Below, piece after piece: positions 21,213 through 22,093 of a DNA stretch of 22,093 nucleotides. The DNA is taken from NCBI GenBank assembly GCA_002347965.1, contig DDYN01000016.1:71432-93524 (forward strand), read 5' to 3'. The notes beneath the pieces are model-generated. The model had not been told where the DNA came from, did no database searches, and saw nothing but the letters and a program-made list of their open reading frames with translations. The stretch's first letter is position 1; each line of letters begins with the position of its first letter. The stretch comes from UBA2233 sp002347965 [NCBI: Nitrospirae bacterium UBA2233] (lineage in GTDB: Bacteria > UBA2233). The translations under genes were made by a program, and so were the position numbers.

Positions 21213-22093
21213 TTAAGCCCTCCTCCAGGGCGCCTGAATAAGACTCCAGGCTGGGTTATTGATTGCCATGTCCATGTCGCGGGCGAACACCTTGAACCCG
21301 TCGTAGCCGTGGTAAGGGCCCGAGTAGTCCCAGGAGTGCATCTGCCGAAAGGGGATACCCATCTTTTGGAACACGTACTTCTCCTTGATCCCCGAGGCGA
21401 CCAAATCCGGCTTGAGCGCCTTGACGAGCGCTTCCATCTCGTAGGCCGTCACGTCGTCGTAAACGACCGTCCCTTCTTTGATGTGCTCCGTGGTCCTTTG
21501 GTAGTCGTCCTTATGGCCGAACTCGTAGCCCGTGCCCATCACCTCCATGCCTAAATCCTCGAAGGCGGGGATTGTGTGCCTTGGCCTGAGCCCGCCCACG
21601 TACAAAAGCACCCGCTTGTCCTTAAGCCTCGGCTTGTAGCGCTCGGTTATCGCGCCCATCTCGGGCTCGTAGCGCGCGATGAGCTTCTCGGCATTCTCCT
21701 GGATGGTTTCGTCAAAGTGCGAGGCGATCGTCCTTAGCGACTTGGAGATCATCGTGGGCCCAAAAAAGTTGAACTCTATCCAGGGCACGCCGTATGTCTC
21801 CTCGACAAAGCGGGTGATGTAGTTGATCGAACGGTAGCAATGGATGAGGTTGAGCTTAGAAAACGCCATTAGAGCAAGCTCTTTGAGCGTCGCGTCGCCC
21901 GTCCAGACGCTTACGACCCTGAGCCCCATCTCTTCTAACAGAATCCTCGAGGCCCATGCGTCCCCGCCGATGTTGTAATCGCCGACGATGGCGACGTCGT
22001 AGGGGCCGGGCTCGAAGCCCAAGTCTTTCTTGAACTGCTCGGCCTTGGGCATGATCCAGTCGCGAATCGAGTCGTTGGCGATGTGGTGGCCGA
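21213..22093 (-). CDS. nifD: Nitrogenase MoFe protein alpha subunit, C-terminal 290 residues (cut by window edge)
   Basis: The frame runs off the right edge, so the start and the N-terminal P-cluster cysteines are not visible; about 190 residues are missing. The visible part holds [20 protein letters not shown], the FeMo-co cysteine ligand in [32 protein letters not shown] and the FeMo-co histidine ligand in [12 protein letters not shown]. The sequence is closer to the Azotobacter-type Group I NifD than to the methanogen or clostridial types and lacks the insertion seen in Group II/III proteins. An internal methionine at 22052 is not the start. nifH is presumably upstream, outside the window. 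Confidence 0.98.
   Translation of the reverse strand, partial: GHHIANDSIRDWIMPKAEQFKKDLGFEPGPYDVAIVGDYNIGGDAWASRILLEEMGLRVVSVWTGDATLKELALMAFSKLNLIHCYRSINYITRFVEETYGVPWIEFNFFGPTMISKSLRTIASHFDETIQENAEKLIARYEPEMGAITERYKPRLKDKRVLLYVGGLRPRHTIPAFEDLGMEVMGTGYEFGHKDDYQRTTEHIKEGTVVYDDVTAYEMEALVKALKPDLVASGIKEKYVFQKMGIPFRQMHSWDYSGPYHGYDGFKVFARDMDMAINNPAWSLIQAPWRRA

Noticed and set aside
1-22093. CRISPR arrays, tRNA or rRNA genes
   Set aside because: No regularly spaced repeats and no tRNA- or rRNA-like segments were noticed on either strand; coding sequence fills nearly the whole window.

Overview
The window looks like a chromosomal piece from a GC-rich, free-living diazotrophic bacterium. Its right half is a long minus-strand nitrogen-fixation (nif) operon. 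The visible NifD and NifK sequences follow the Group I Mo-nitrogenase pattern of aerobic or microaerophilic bacteria. NifW, NifT, FdxB, a DUF269 protein and HesA fit that picture. The anaerobe-type switch proteins NifI1 and NifI2 are also present, which is an unusual combination. The species cannot be fixed from sequence alone. Acidophilic or chemolithotrophic lineages with mosaic nif clusters (Leptospirillum-like, Methylacidiphilum-like) are a guess only.

Layout: bases 1-2400 hold the 3' end of purU (+), a hemolysin III-type membrane protein (-) and a ROK sugar kinase fused to a phosphomannose-isomerase-type cupin (-). Bases 2400-3200 are a scrambled junction with a broken piece of a pyruvate/acetoin dehydrogenase E1-alpha gene and AT-rich spacer. 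Bases 3204-8490 (+) form a molybdenum hydroxylase locus: a TatT-like lipoprotein, a Tat-exported molybdopterin large subunit, a 2Fe-2S small subunit, XdhC and a MocA-type nucleotidyltransferase. A stem-loop at 8514-8549 separates this from the convergent nif operon.

The nif operon is read right to left: nifD (5' end off the window), nifK, nifE, nifN, nifX, DUF269 gene, [inserted amidase cassette], nifW, nifT, fdxB, a second nifX-like gene, nifI1, nifI2, hesA, a GAF-domain sensor kinase and an NtrC-family response regulator. Gaps are short and many stop/start codons overlap as ATGA. Structural proteins, cofactor assembly (NifEN, NifX), electron supply (FdxB), post-translational switching (NifI1/I2) and a probable two-component control system therefore sit in one unit.

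The most striking structure is the break between the DUF269 gene and nifW. A perfect 32-bp direct repeat (14134-14165 and 16020-16051), made of nifW 5' coding sequence, brackets a 1,886-bp unit with a secreted amidase-signature enzyme. An orphan 5' stub of nifW remains coupled to the DUF269 gene. It runs into a 17-bp perfect inverted repeat just before the amidase. The downstream nifW is complete but has a replaced N-terminus and a plausible new promoter supplied by the insert.
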